A stretch of 64,000 nucleotides of DNA from Olegusella massiliensis. Its GTDB lineage: Bacteria > Actinomycetota > Coriobacteriia > Coriobacteriales > Atopobiaceae. The position numbers were made by a program, and so were the translations under genes. This document shows, piece by piece, positions 38,395 to 47,342 of the stretch (position 1 is its first letter; every line of letters begins with the position of its first letter). The stretch lies in NCBI RefSeq assembly GCF_900078545.1, contig NZ_FLLS01000002.1, positions 1-64,000 on the forward strand, read 5' to 3'. The notes under the pieces were generated by a model. It searched no databases and was not told the origin of the DNA. It saw only the letters and a program-made list of their open reading frames with translations.

Positions 38395-39393
38395 TTATTT
38401 TGTTGCCACAAGCTCATCGGCTATTTTGGCAACAAGTCCAGAATTGACTGCAGCAGCAGCTGCAAGGGTACCGTGCTTAACTGCCTGAACTGAAGTAGCA
38501 CCGTGACCAATAAAAACGGGTGCTTTACAACCCAAAAGTACTGCTCCACCGTATTCGTCACCCGAAAGTGCAAGGGCTACTTTTTTAAGAGGCGATTTAA
38601 TAAGCAGTGCGCCAAGACCAGCTACAGCTGATGTCTTGGCAGCTTTTTTGATTTCAAAACCCAAAAACTTTGCGGTGGCTTCAAGGGTCTTGAGTGCCAC
38701 ATTGCCTGTAAATCCATCGGTCACAATAACGTCAAAGGCATCTCCAAAAAGATCAGATCCCTCACAGTTGCCCGTAAACCAGCCTGTATCAGCTGCAGCC
38801 TCTACCAGCGCTTTATGAGCTGCAAGCGTTGCCTCAGAACCTTTGGTCTGTTCTGTGCCGTTAGAAAGCAGAGCCACTTTGGGGTCTGCTATCCCCAAGG
38901 TTACCTTGGCAAAAGCGCGTCCCATTTGAGCAAACTGCACCATCATTTCGGGACGAGCATCTGCATTGGCTCCAAGATCCACAAAAATCGTCCTATGCGC
39001 GCTGCCACTTGGCAGAGCTGCTGCTAAAGCAGGACGCTTTACGCCGCGAATCCTACCCACGCCAAGAGTTGCTGCTGCAAAAATCGCACCTGTTGCTCCT
39101 GCAGAAAAGAAACCGTCGGCCTTGCCCGCCCTCAGCGCTGCACAAGCGCGAACAATTGAAGAATCCTTTTTGTTGCGAACTGCCTCAGCCGGATGTTCTT
39201 CCATGCCTATGACCTCAGTTGATATCAAAGCCTCAACACGAGGTTGCGCAGCAGCAAACGGCTCCACAAACTCAGCTGCACCAACAGCCAAGATATGTAA
39301 TTGAGGATCCTCAGACAAAGCAGCATCAATTCCATCAAGAACTACCTGAGGCTCTTTGTCTCCGCCCATCACATCAACACAGATGCAGGTCAT
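38395..39393 (-). CDS. plsX: Phosphate acyltransferase PlsX
   Basis: Converts acyl-ACP to acyl-phosphate for phospholipid synthesis. Seen: the N-terminal DVMGGDKEPQVVLDGI, the AVRNKKDSSIVRA region, a glycine-rich FFSAGATGAIFAAATLG and DGFTGNVALKTLEATAKFLG. 332 residues, full length. It follows a terminator after rpmF and precedes acpP, so a separate promoter in the short gap or read-through is needed. Confidence 0.96.
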   Translation of the reverse strand: MTCICVDVMGGDKEPQVVLDGIDAALSEDPQLHILAVGAAEFVEPFAAAQPRVEALISTEVIGMEEHPAEAVRNKKDSSIVRACAALRAGKADGFFSAGATGAIFAAATLGVGRIRGVKRPALAAALPSGSAHRTIFVDLGANADARPEMMVQFAQMGRAFAKVTLGIADPKVALLSNGTEQTKGSEATLAAHKALVEAAADTGWFTGNCEGSDLFGDAFDVIVTDGFTGNVALKTLEATAKFLGFEIKKAAKTSAVAGLGALLIKSPLKKVALALSGDEYGGAVLLGCKAPVFIGHGATSVQAVKHGTLAAAAAVNSGLVAKIADELVATK

Positions 39394-39433
39394 GCGGAAC
39401 TCCTCTCAATTGGCAAACCACGCCTAAACCTAA

Positions 39434-39468
39434 TAAAAAAGGGTCGACCCCGCATGGAGACCGACCCT
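39434..39468 (-). terminator. Terminator between rpmF and plsX
   Basis: A 7-bp G/C-rich stem (39440-39446 with 39462-39468) is followed on the minus strand by TTTTTTATT (39432-39440). GGGTC is repeated three times in the minus strand here, so alternative pairings are possible. Confidence 0.65.
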
Positions 39469-39492
39469 CAGACTGACCCTTGCAGCATGAGG

Positions 39493-39672
39493 CTACTCGG
39501 TGACAATGACCTCGCGGTCCTTGTAGTAGCCACAGTTGGGGCACACATGATGCGGCAGCTTGGGGGCGCCGCAACGGGGGCACACCGAGCGGCTAGGTGC
39601 CGTGAGCTTGCTGTTTGCCGAACGGCGGGTGTGGGTGGCACCGCGACCCTTCTTTTGCTTAGGAACTGCCAT
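39493..39672 (-). CDS. rpmF: 50S ribosomal protein L32
   Basis: Small structural protein of the large subunit. Seen: 59 residues, beginning MAVPKQKKGRGATHTRRSAN, with a four-cysteine zinc ribbon (CPRC and CPNC). The frame is open to 39726, but ATG at 39672 gives the exact family N-terminus. The yceD-rpmF-plsX order is standard. An extended -10 promoter lies 81 bp upstream and a terminator follows. Confidence 0.97.
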   Translation of the reverse strand: MAVPKQKKGRGATHTRRSANSKLTAPSRSVCPRCGAPKLPHHVCPNCGYYKDREVIVTE

Positions 39673-39752
39673 GTTGACCTCTGCTTCCAACTCATCTCGC
39701 ACCGTCTGTAGTCTATGCGACGGCACGGTCCTACCTAATCACACAAAACGAA

Positions 39753-39761
39753 ATTGTAGCA
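39753..39761 (-). promoter_or_regulatory. Candidate extended -10 promoter of rpmF
   Basis: On the minus strand TGC-TACAAT (TG at 39760-39761, hexamer at 39753-39758) is a near-consensus extended -10 element in the 163-bp gap before rpmF. There is no good -35. Confidence 0.4.
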
Positions 39762-39835
39762 CGCATATAGACTGTGTGCCACTATCTGCATATCTTTCTC
39801 TCAAAATGCCGCAGGAGCACGTATGCGACACGATG

Positions 39836-40387
39836 TTAATCCTCCAGTTTAAGCTCCTTGAGCTTGGCAAAAGGACTTGATGACAATCTGTCCTGCTCAA
39901 TTTGAGCTGCATGACCACAATCTTGTTCATTAAGGTTAGCGCCACAGACGGGACAAAGGCCGCGACAGTCAAGCTTACACAAAACGATGAAGGGAGTTTC
40001 CATCAGCAGTGCTGCATTGAGTGCTTCAGATAAGTCTATGGTCATATCAGTCGAGACTAACGAAAAGTCAATCTCATCTTCATCGTCACTCAAGCTAGCA
40101 AGATCAGGCTCATGGAAGAGAAAATACTCGTCTACTTCACCCGTAACATCAAACTCAGCCTTCTCAAGACAGCGATCGCAGGAGCCAACAACATGCGCAT
40201 GGAGCATGCCTGTAGCCAAAATGCCTTCACCAGCATTGGTGAGCATCAAATCATAATCAATACCTGCAGGGAGCGTGAAGTCACGATCGCCGAGGGTATA
40301 GCCTTCTTCATCAAGATGACCCATCAGCGGTAGGGTACTACCAGGATCTGCAAGTCTTGCGTCTAAAGAAATAATCAGCGGCTGCAT
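39836..40387 (-). CDS. yceD: YceD/DUF177 family zinc-binding protein
   Basis: The family is linked by gene order and phylogenetic profiling to 23S rRNA accumulation and ribosome assembly; its biochemical role is not settled. Seen: 183 residues with CDRCLEKAEFDV near 70 and a second cluster CKLDCRGLCPVCGANLNEQDCGH near 140, typical of Gram-positive YceD. ATG at 40387 is preferred for its N-terminus. A TTG at 40399 with AAGAGG upstream is possible and would overlap the preceding gene. It lies just before rpmF. Confidence 0.88.
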   Translation of the reverse strand: MQPLIISLDARLADPGSTLPLMGHLDEEGYTLGDRDFTLPAGIDYDLMLTNAGEGILATGMLHAHVVGSCDRCLEKAEFDVTGEVDEYFLFHEPDLASLSDDEDEIDFSLVSTDMTIDLSEALNAALLMETPFIVLCKLDCRGLCPVCGANLNEQDCGHAAQIEQDRLSSSPFAKLKELKLED

Positions 40388-40392
40388 GCCGT

Positions 40393-40884
40393 CTACCAAC
40401 CTGCCTCTTCACGACGAGAGGAAGAGCCTTCCTCTATCGTCTGACGGACTCGCGTAACTGAGCTCGTCATCGACTTAAGGTTGTCCTCAAGATGAGCAAG
40501 CACAGAGTCTGCATAGGACTCGGCATTGTAGCGTGTATCTCGCTCATACTGAGAAGCTTGGTCACGAATCTGATCGGCTTGATGCTGAGCCAAACGAACT
40601 ACCTCTTGGTCGCCAGCCAAAATCATCGCCTGTTGCTGAGCATCAGCGATGATAGCATCAGCCTGCTGCTGCGCACGATCAAGAGTCTCCTGCTCTTCCT
40701 TGACAATGCGACGTGCGTCGGCGAACTCCTGGGGGAAACGATCACGAATCTCATCCAGGATCTCGTAGATCTCCTGGGCGTCGACAACCTTCTTTTGAGG
40801 ACCGCCAGCAAAGGGTTGCTTTGCCTCACTGATGATCTGCTCGAGCTCGCCGACCAGGCTCTCGATCTCCTCACCTGGCTGCAT
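40393..40884 (-). CDS. SepIVA-like coiled-coil septation protein
   Basis: Seen: 163 residues, no membrane segment, almost entirely helical and charged, with heptad-like runs (EQETLDRAQQQADAIIADAQ, VVRLAQHQADQIRDQA) like DivIVA-family proteins. Known: in mycobacteria the gene beside the YceD gene and rnc encodes SepIVA, a DivIVA-domain septation factor. The position here, directly before yceD in a run that reaches rnc, is the same. Inferred: a divisome or envelope-growth coiled-coil protein. Similar proteins are often mis-annotated as ATP synthase subunit b. ATG at 40884 is set by AGGAG six bases upstream. Confidence 0.7.
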   Translation of the reverse strand: MQPGEEIESLVGELEQIISEAKQPFAGGPQKKVVDAQEIYEILDEIRDRFPQEFADARRIVKEEQETLDRAQQQADAIIADAQQQAMILAGDQEVVRLAQHQADQIRDQASQYERDTRYNAESYADSVLAHLEDNLKSMTSSVTRVRQTIEEGSSSRREEAGW

Positions 40885-40973
40885 CTGGGACTCCTTCCGT
40901 CCTGAGTTCGTTTTGAGCAAGCTTACGTCCAAGCTGCTATATTTCACACTTATTTTAGAATGGTAGCAGAAAC

Positions 40974-41483
40974 TTAAGCACCATAATGCTCAAGCAAGCA
41001 AGACTGCACATTGGGCGGTACCAAAAAAGACACATCGGAGCCCAAAGAGGCCAACTCACGCACAATTGATGACGAAACATAGCCATATTTGCTTGCCGAC
41101 ATAACAAAAATAGACTCAATATCCGAATCAAGACGTGTGTTCAGAGCTGCTTGTTGAAGCTCATACTCAAAATCGGTCATTGCACGCAGACCCTTGACCA
41201 CGCCACGAGCATCGAGCTGCTGACAAAAACTCACCAGCAGACCACTAAAGGGCTTTACGTCCACATCATCAATACCTTCTGCATGAAGCGCATCGACAAT
41301 CATAGATACTCGCTCGTCCAAAGAAAATGCCGTACCTATCCCATTTTTGCCCTGAGAAGCTGCTACTGCTACCGTAACTTTGGGAAAGAGGCGCCGCGCA
41401 CGTTCAATGACATCAAGATGCCCAAAAGTAACGGGATCAAACGTACCAGGCACCACTACATGATTAATTATTTGCGCACTCAT
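40974..41483 (-). CDS. coaD: Phosphopantetheine adenylyltransferase
   Basis: Penultimate step of coenzyme A synthesis. Seen: 169 residues; the nucleotidyltransferase motif GTFDPVTFGHLDVIERA near residue 13, GLRAMTDFEYELQ near 90 and YVSSSIVRELASLG near 125. The frame is open to 41525, but ATG at 41483 with GAGGG nine bases upstream fits the family. The start overlaps rsmD by 20 bp, as expected for the conserved rsmD-coaD pair. Confidence 0.96.
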   Translation of the reverse strand: MSAQIINHVVVPGTFDPVTFGHLDVIERARRLFPKVTVAVAASQGKNGIGTAFSLDERVSMIVDALHAEGIDDVDVKPFSGLLVSFCQQLDARGVVKGLRAMTDFEYELQQAALNTRLDSDIESIFVMSASKYGYVSSSIVRELASLGSDVSFLVPPNVQSCLLEHYGA

Positions 41484-42099
41484 ATACACATCCCTCGTCA
41501 GCTTCATTCGTCTTGTTGACATCATATATCAGCAGATCAACAGTAGTAATTCCTTGCTTTTTTGACTTCATAAGCATTGCGTTAGGCAAAGTAAGACCAG
41601 AATTCTTGGCTTCATGCTCATAGAGTATGCGTGCTGATGGAGCAAGCAGGCCTTGTTGATCAAGATTTATAACCAACTGAGAAATCTGCCCCGCTGAAAT
41701 CGCATAGGGCGGATCAAGCAAAACGAGGTCAAAGGGAGCGCCCCAAAGACCCCCGCGCTTTACGAGCGCCCATACATCACCTGCGACTACTCGTGTCATT
41801 CTTTGTGCCTGTAGCGCTGCGCAATTACATTTGATTACCGTAGCAGAATTACGATTGATATCGACAAAAGAGCAGCTTTCTGCCCCGCGAGATAGCAGCT
41901 CAAGTCCCAACGCTCCGCTTCCCGCAAAGGCATCAAGTATGTGTACACCACTCAAATCCAAAGCAAAAGATGACAAAACCATTGAGGCAATACGTTCACG
42001 TGTGCGGTCTGTTGAGGGACGTGTTACCTCACGACCTTTGGGTGTCTCAAGAGCTTTTCCTTTCCAAATGCCACCTACAATGCGCAGCCGCCCATTCAT
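41464..42099 (-). CDS. rsmD: 16S rRNA (guanine-966-N2)-methyltransferase
   Basis: Methylates G966 of 16S rRNA. Seen: 211 residues with the N-terminal RIVGGIWKGKALETPKG, RPSTDRTRERIASMV, the SAM-binding DAFAGSGALGLELLSRG and the catalytic DPPYAIS. Four-base overlap with recG (ATGA) and overlap with coaD show tight coupling. Confidence 0.94.
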   Translation of the reverse strand: MNGRLRIVGGIWKGKALETPKGREVTRPSTDRTRERIASMVLSSFALDLSGVHILDAFAGSGALGLELLSRGAESCSFVDINRNSATVIKCNCAALQAQRMTRVVAGDVWALVKRGGLWGAPFDLVLLDPPYAISAGQISQLVINLDQQGLLAPSARILYEHEAKNSGLTLPNAMLMKSKKQGITTVDLLIYDVNKTNEADEGCVYECANN

Positions 42100-44267
42100 A
42101 CGCGTTCCACCTCTTCAAAATACACCCCAAAGCGATCGCGCAATTCTATGGCAAGGGGAGCATGCTCAGGTAGCTGAAGTTTTGGGTCTGCTTGCATCAA
42201 AGCAAGTGCATCCTCGTGAGCCCACCCAATCAAATCCTGATCGCTTGCAAGATCAGATAGTTGCAAATTCATGCCGCCGTGTTGGCGATAACCTAACACC
42301 TCTCCCTCATGACGCAATTGAAGGTCGAGCTCTGCCAATTTGAAACCATCGGAGGTTGCTTCTAGCGCATCAATACGCCTCCGAGCAGGGCTATTTTTCT
42401 TTGCTGCACATACCATCCAAGCAGAACCTGCATACTGTCCTCGACCAACACGTCCCCTCAGCTGATGCAAGGTTGCCAAACCAAATCGATCAGAGTCAAA
42501 AACCAGCATGACGGTAGCCTGAGGCACATCAACACCAACCTCAACAACCGTAGTGCACACCAGCACCTGAATCTCGCCACGGCGAAATTGCTCCATCACA
42601 GCATCTTTGTCAGAAGCACTCATGCGGCCAGTCAGCATAGCCACCTGTGCCCCAGGTACCATGCGCTGTACCTCAGACAAGGTAGAAACAACCGAGTGTA
42701 GCTGCTGAGTAGCAGCTTTATTCATCTCGGGAATATCTTCAAGATCGCCACCCTCATCACTCTCGTCAATCAAAGGGCAGACTACATAAGCAGCTTGACC
42801 TGAGGCGACAGCAGTGCGTATAGCCCCCCAAGCAAGATCTAAATTGGCGGGAACCACCGACCTCGTTGTTACACCAGCGCCTGCGAGGGGACGTTTTTTA
42901 ATGACAGAAGAGTCCATGTCGCCATAGAAAGTCAAAGCAAGAGTACGCGGAATAGGTGTTGCTGTCATGGCCAACAAGTCTGCACCAGGACCTTTTCGCC
43001 GCAACGCTACACGTTGGTCAACACCAAAACGGTGCTGCTCGTCAACCACAACAAGACTGAGCTTATGAAATTGCAGCGTATCTGAGAGCAAAGCCGTCGT
43101 ACCAAATACAATGCTGCATTTTCCTGCTGCTATAGCTTCTGTCATATCAGCGCGCTCAGAGCTCGAAGTTGCACTCGTCAACAAAGCCCAGCTAATGTTT
43201 GCTCTATCGAGCAGAGGCCCCAGTTTTTCAGCATATTGACGAGCCAAAACTGAAGTCGGTGCCATCATAGCCGCCTGAGTACGACTATCCGCACAAGCCG
43301 CCAAAGCCAAGGCAGCAACGACAGTCTTGCCTGTACCTACATCACCAAGAAGCAGACGATTCATCACTTGGGGAGCCGCCATATCTTGCAGGATCTCTCG
43401 ACTGGCACAGCTCTGCTCGTCTGAAAGCTTAAAAGGTAAAGCAGCAGTGAGAGCATGCAGATGCTCTCCATGTATACAGTGTTGCACAGGCTGCACGCCC
43501 GCATCTTGTAGACGCTGTCGCACGCGTAGAGTTAATTGCAAACAGAGCAACTCATCATAAGCAAGACGCCGACGGGCTTGTTCGGCCTCCGTTTTGCTAT
43601 CAGGGTAATGAATTGCACGCAAGGCAGGGGCAAGGCCCATGAGCTGACGGTGCGCCAGAAGAGTTGCCGGCAAGAGATCGCAAACGTCTCCAATATCTGC
43701 AAGGGCTGCTGAGGTTAAACGCCTCATCCAGCCCGCACCCAAACCCTCCGTTAACGCATAGTGGGGAATCAAACGAGCGAGATGCGCTTGGTCATTATCA
43801 CGGTCAAGCTTTTCCCAAAAAGCAGGATTCATGCGTCTAAAACCATAGCCAAAGCGCACCTTGCCCGAAAGCATAATGCAATCCCCCGGCTGTATCTGAT
43901 CGGCGACCCAAGGCTGACGAAAAAACGTTGCCAACATAATGCCCGAGTCGTCTACCAGTGCAAGTTCAACCAATTGCAGACGAGGTTTAGGGTGCTTAAG
44001 CTCAACCTTATCTACAGTCGCAATAATCGTTGCATCGCTTCCCACCTGCGCGAGCGCAATGGGAACTACGCGAGAATAGTCACTGTAGCGCGTAGGAATA
44101 TGCAGTAGCAGATCTCGAGCACGCTCGATATCCAACCTTGCCAAAGCTCCGCCGCCCGCAGCGCCAGAAAAACGAGATGCATACCTCAATCTGGACACCC
44201 CGGCTGCAAGCAAAGCTGTCCTTTGCAGGCGACCTGCCGCCTCACTAATACTGGGAGCATGCCCCAT
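42096..44267 (-). CDS. recG: ATP-dependent DNA helicase RecG
   Basis: Remodels stalled forks and Holliday junctions. Seen: a wedge/OB domain in the first 250 residues, Walker A LLGDVGTGKTVVAALAL near 315, the DEQH box VVDEQHRFGVDQR, TATPIPRTLALTFYGDMD, and the C-terminal QLRGRVGRGQYAGSAWMV. 723 residues from ATG 44267, chosen because GGGAG lies five bases upstream. GTG/ATG codons at 44282/44279, abutting the fakA stop, are the alternative. Confidence 0.95.
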   Translation of the reverse strand: MGHAPSISEAAGRLQRTALLAAGVSRLRYASRFSGAAGGGALARLDIERARDLLLHIPTRYSDYSRVVPIALAQVGSDATIIATVDKVELKHPKPRLQLVELALVDDSGIMLATFFRQPWVADQIQPGDCIMLSGKVRFGYGFRRMNPAFWEKLDRDNDQAHLARLIPHYALTEGLGAGWMRRLTSAALADIGDVCDLLPATLLAHRQLMGLAPALRAIHYPDSKTEAEQARRRLAYDELLCLQLTLRVRQRLQDAGVQPVQHCIHGEHLHALTAALPFKLSDEQSCASREILQDMAAPQVMNRLLLGDVGTGKTVVAALALAACADSRTQAAMMAPTSVLARQYAEKLGPLLDRANISWALLTSATSSSERADMTEAIAAGKCSIVFGTTALLSDTLQFHKLSLVVVDEQHRFGVDQRVALRRKGPGADLLAMTATPIPRTLALTFYGDMDSSVIKKRPLAGAGVTTRSVVPANLDLAWGAIRTAVASGQAAYVVCPLIDESDEGGDLEDIPEMNKAATQQLHSVVSTLSEVQRMVPGAQVAMLTGRMSASDKDAVMEQFRRGEIQVLVCTTVVEVGVDVPQATVMLVFDSDRFGLATLHQLRGRVGRGQYAGSAWMVCAAKKNSPARRRIDALEATSDGFKLAELDLQLRHEGEVLGYRQHGGMNLQLSDLASDQDLIGWAHEDALALMQADPKLQLPEHAPLAIELRDRFGVYFEEVERV

Positions 44268-44282
44268 AGGGACTCCCATCAC

Positions 44283-45947
44283 CTACTCGATAGAAAAAAT
44301 CACAGGGTACAGAGGTTGCTCACCGCGCTGGGCATCAATTTCGAGATCAGGCTGTGCTTCCTCAATACGCTCTTGGAGCTGCTCAAAAGCCTCATCATGC
44401 ATTTCAGAACCAGCAAGCAGCGTGAGCGTATCGCCTTCCTCCTCATCCATCATTTTGGCGATAAGGTCAAGTGTAACCTGAGCTATATCGCTACCAACAA
44501 CGGTAATTTTGCCGCCCTCAATACCCATAATGTCACCGGAGTGGATGGGGCTGCCATCAGCTGCCTGTGAATCGCGAACCGCGGTAGTAACCTCACCATC
44601 ACGAACATCAGCAATTGCAGCGCGCATCTCTTCAATGTTGTCCTCAAGACTTGCCTCGTAATCAACAGCAAACATGGCAGCAAATGCCTGAGGAACCGTC
44701 TTGGTAGGAACAACCGCTGCTTTCACATCTTCGCAGGCGCTTACCGCTGCTTCGGAAGCCATACGAATATTGCCATTATTGGGAAGCACAATAACCTGCT
44801 CCGCATGAGCACTTTCAATAGCCTCAAGAATATCGGCAGTTGACGGGTTCATCGTCTGACCACCAGAAACTACCACATCAACACCCAAAGACTTCAAAAT
44901 CTCTGCTTCACCACTGCCTGCAGCAACAGCGACAAAACCTAAGGGTTTGCGAGGCTCATGGGAAGCTGATTTTGCATCCTTATCAGCAGCAATCTTTTCG
45001 GTACGCTCTTGAGCCTCAAGGTCCATATTGTGTACAAAAACATTGTAAATCTGGCCACGATGCAACATATGACGCAGAACATGATCGGGCCTGTTGGTAT
45101 GCACATGAATCTTATAATCAGGGTTGGAGCCAACAAGCAGCTCACAATCGCCCTGAGCAGACAAGTAACCAAGGCACGCTGCCTCATCAAACTGGGCACT
45201 ATCTGCATGGAAGAGGAACTCCGTGCAGTAACGGAACTCAGAACCCTCCCAATCATCGTTAAGCTCAATGTCAACCACATTGGCAACATCTGCTTTGGCA
45301 TCAACGGTTGTCTTGAAGGCAGTAAGCTCGCCTGACTTTCCTTGATAAGCATTAACAAAGGCTTCAAAGAACGTTGCAAGACCAAAGGCACCAGAGTCAA
45401 CAACACCATTTTCTTTGAGAACAGGAAGCAATTCGGGAGTACGTGCTACCGACTCATATGCCTCAACTACTAGTGCATCAAGCATGTCAGGAACCGAAAT
45501 CTTGGTACGAGCAAGTTCATCTGCTTTGGCAGAAGTATCCTTGAGAACAGTCAAAATGGTACCTGCGACTGGTTTGCGCACAGCCTTGAAAGCAACCTTG
45601 ACACCATTGCGTAGAGCAACTGCGATATCGCCAGGAGTTGCATCTGCGCCCTTGGCAAGAGTCAAACCCTCGGCCACACCGCGAAGAATCTGACTGGTAA
45701 TAACACCTGAATTACCGCGGGCACCCATCAGGGAGCCATGAGTAATCGCCTTGGCAATGTCATCTACCGTAGCTGAACTCGGCAGAGACTCAACTTCCTT
45801 GACCACAGTACCCAAGGTTAAAGACATGTTGGTACCCGTATCACCATCGGGCACGGGGAAAACATTGAGTTTATTAATTTCTTCTGCCTTGTCGGCAACG
45901 ACCTGAGCCGCAATCGGAAAGCATGTGCGGATAACTTTGGAAATCAT
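44283..45947 (-). CDS. fakA: DAK2-domain fatty acid kinase subunit (FakA/YloV)
   Basis: Known FakA is the ATP-binding subunit that phosphorylates exogenous fatty acids carried by FakB, feeding PlsX/PlsY. Seen: a DAK2 nucleotide domain with NVFPVPDGDTGTNMSLTLG near residue 30 and GARGNSGVITSQILRG near 75, then the central and C-terminal DAK1-like regions (VVSGGQTMNPSTADILEAI near 340). 554 residues from ATG 45947, with AGAGGA six bases upstream; the longer frame is rejected. asp23 upstream and recG downstream are the family's usual neighbours. No fakB is in the window. Confidence 0.9.
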   Translation of the reverse strand: MISKVIRTCFPIAAQVVADKAEEINKLNVFPVPDGDTGTNMSLTLGTVVKEVESLPSSATVDDIAKAITHGSLMGARGNSGVITSQILRGVAEGLTLAKGADATPGDIAVALRNGVKVAFKAVRKPVAGTILTVLKDTSAKADELARTKISVPDMLDALVVEAYESVARTPELLPVLKENGVVDSGAFGLATFFEAFVNAYQGKSGELTAFKTTVDAKADVANVVDIELNDDWEGSEFRYCTEFLFHADSAQFDEAACLGYLSAQGDCELLVGSNPDYKIHVHTNRPDHVLRHMLHRGQIYNVFVHNMDLEAQERTEKIAADKDAKSASHEPRKPLGFVAVAAGSGEAEILKSLGVDVVVSGGQTMNPSTADILEAIESAHAEQVIVLPNNGNIRMASEAAVSACEDVKAAVVPTKTVPQAFAAMFAVDYEASLEDNIEEMRAAIADVRDGEVTTAVRDSQAADGSPIHSGDIMGIEGGKITVVGSDIAQVTLDLIAKMMDEEEGDTLTLLAGSEMHDEAFEQLQERIEEAQPDLEIDAQRGEQPLYPVIFSIE

Positions 45948-46034
45948 CTTTGATCCTCTTGGCTGTGTGGGCAAAGGCGCAATGCGAATCTGCCGGACGG
46001 ACGTCTCTTGCACGGGGTTGAACGTTTAAGCTGC

Positions 46035-46379
46035 CTAGCTTACGCGCATGCCCTCAATGTGAACTTTGACCTCAACATCATTGAGCTCGGCAATTTGGCT
46101 CAAGATGAATTTGACTGCGCTCACAAGGTTTGAGGAAACCTGGCCAATATTGACACCAGACTCGACTACCACATGCAGGTCAACAACAACCGAAGAACCC
46201 TCGGCGCTCACACCGATGCCCTTGCGCAGACGATAGGTTGGAAGCAGGCGAATAACACCTGTCTGAGACTCAGTGTCGGCCATACCCACGACGCCGTAGC
46301 ATTCGAGGGCAGCGTAACCCGCAAGGTCTGCAATACAATCGTTGGAAACCTTGAGGATACCTGGGGTGGCGTTTGCCAT
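46035..46379 (-). CDS. Asp23/Gls24 family envelope-associated protein
   Basis: Seen: 114 residues with the family pattern GILKVSNDCIADLAGYAALECYGVVGM and VVVDLHVVVESGVNIGQVSSNLVSAVKF, no membrane segment. Known: members are small acidic proteins linked to cell-envelope homeostasis and alkaline stress, and this copy corresponds to YloU, encoded before fakA. ATG at 46379 follows GGAAGGAGAGG; the open frame to 46490 lacks support. Confidence 0.9.
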   Translation of the reverse strand: MANATPGILKVSNDCIADLAGYAALECYGVVGMADTESQTGVIRLLPTYRLRKGIGVSAEGSSVVVDLHVVVESGVNIGQVSSNLVSAVKFILSQIAELNDVEVKVHIEGMRVS

Positions 46380-46490
46380 GACCTCTCCTTCCATACGGTT
46401 GAGATGTCCTCTCAACCCAGAATATTCTTTGGAAAGTATAGCGCACCAATACATGCTAGCGGAGTTTTGGCACAAAAGCTGCTGACACAC

Positions 46491-46514
46491 AAATGGGGCC
46501 CCCGAGGGAGCCCC
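46491..46514 (-). terminator. Terminator downstream of rpmB
   Basis: A very G/C-rich hairpin, 46495-46503 with 46506-46514, whose one mismatch becomes G-U in minus-strand RNA. It is followed by AUUUGUGUGU, so the U tract is weak. It separates rpmB from asp23. Confidence 0.5.
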
Positions 46515-46541
46515 TAAACTTCAGAGTAAATTCCACCGACG

Positions 46542-46730
46542 CTATGCGCGCACGAGATTGCCCTTCTTAAGGCAGCGGGTGCAGACATTAATCTGGACTC
46601 GACGGCCATCCTTGACGACATGAACGCGCTGGATATTGGGCTTAAACGCACGATTGACCGTACGGTGAGAGTGGCTGATTGAACGACCAGCAACGGCATG
46701 CTTGCCGCAGATATCACAAACCTTCGACAT
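46542..46730 (-). CDS. rpmB: 50S ribosomal protein L28
   Basis: Small structural protein of the large subunit. Seen: 62 residues beginning MSKVCDICGKHAVAGRSISH, with CDIC near the start and CTRC near 50 forming a zinc site, the Cys-containing version of L28. The open frame to 46814 is rejected because the family begins at MSKVC. Divergently situated ribosomal protein genes with their own promoter and terminator are common here. Confidence 0.97.
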   Translation of the reverse strand: MSKVCDICGKHAVAGRSISHSHRTVNRAFKPNIQRVHVVKDGRRVQINVCTRCLKKGNLVRA

Positions 46731-46800
46731 ACTTCCTACCTCCAAGGCGGCGCTCCTGCGCCCGTATGGGCTCCGCGCCCGCAAACTGCATAGCCGTATT

Positions 46801-46828
46801 AAAATAGCACACAATGTGCCTCATGCAA
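46801..46828 (-). promoter_or_regulatory. Candidate rpmB promoter
   Basis: On the minus strand TTGCAT (46823-46828) and TATTTT (46801-46806) are separated by 16 bp, about 70 bp before the rpmB start. Confidence 0.35.
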
Positions 46829-46928
46829 GGGAAAACCCCTACTTATTGTGTTGATTGTGAACAAGAAACCCTCAAAGTACACAGTAATTACGACTACTTA
46901 TTCCAAAAACTTTTTTCCCATACGCTCT

Positions 46929-46959
46929 GCTTACGTATTCCTATGGCACATACGTAAGC
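46929..46959. repeat. Inverted repeat between fmdB-type gene and rpmB
   Basis: A perfect 10-bp stem, 46929-46938 with 46950-46959, and an 11-nt loop lie 47 bp past the stop at 47006. No T run follows on the minus strand. It may still end the zinc-ribbon gene transcript. Nothing else is recognisable in the 275 bp between the two genes apart from the rpmB promoter candidate. Confidence 0.4.
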
Positions 46960-47005
46960 TACTTTCATTCTACCTGTAGTCTTACTGCTACAGCGCACAC
47001 AGCAA

Positions 47006-47209
47006 CTATTTGCCTGTGCTCGAAGCTAAACGACCACGTTGATCGGTGTTGTAGTAACCAGAACCTTTGAACTCAATACCATAGGTTTTGAACATACGCT
47101 CCGCGTGCAAGCCGCACTTAGGACAAGAAATCTCAGGATGAGCACTCATAGAATGCTCAATTTCAAAAACATTGCCACAGGAGCTGCATTTGTAGTCATA
47201 GCGTGCCAT
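47006..47209 (-). CDS. FmdB-family putative zinc ribbon protein
   Basis: Seen: 67 residues beginning MARYDYKCSSCGNVFEIEHSM, with two CxxC pairs (CSSC near residue 8 and CPKC near 30) as in the FmdB/CxxC_CxxC_SSSS family. The C-terminal GSGYYNTDQRG is also typical. Known: proposed regulators, with function unproven in most bacteria. It is divergent from the HAD-TPK gene and probably monocistronic. Confidence 0.88.
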   Translation of the reverse strand: MARYDYKCSSCGNVFEIEHSMSAHPEISCPKCGLHAERMFKTYGIEFKGSGYYNTDQRGRLASSTGK

Positions 47210-47265
47210 TATTCCTCCGAGTAAATACCTTTACGATGTGTTTCTCAAAAACACTCTACCCAACC

Positions 47266-47294
47266 TTGGGAAAATTCTCCACGTCACGTATCAT
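47266..47294 (+). promoter_or_regulatory. Candidate promoter of the HAD-TPK gene
   Basis: TTGGGA (47266-47271) and TATCAT (47289-47294) with 17-bp spacing lie 49 bp before the start codon. They are followed by the direct repeat TGACAAAAATATGACAAG and a good GAGGAGAG ribosome-binding site. Confidence 0.35.
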
Positions 47295-47342
47295 CTGACA
47301 AAAATATGACAAGACAACAACAAACCACGAGGAGAGCTCCAT

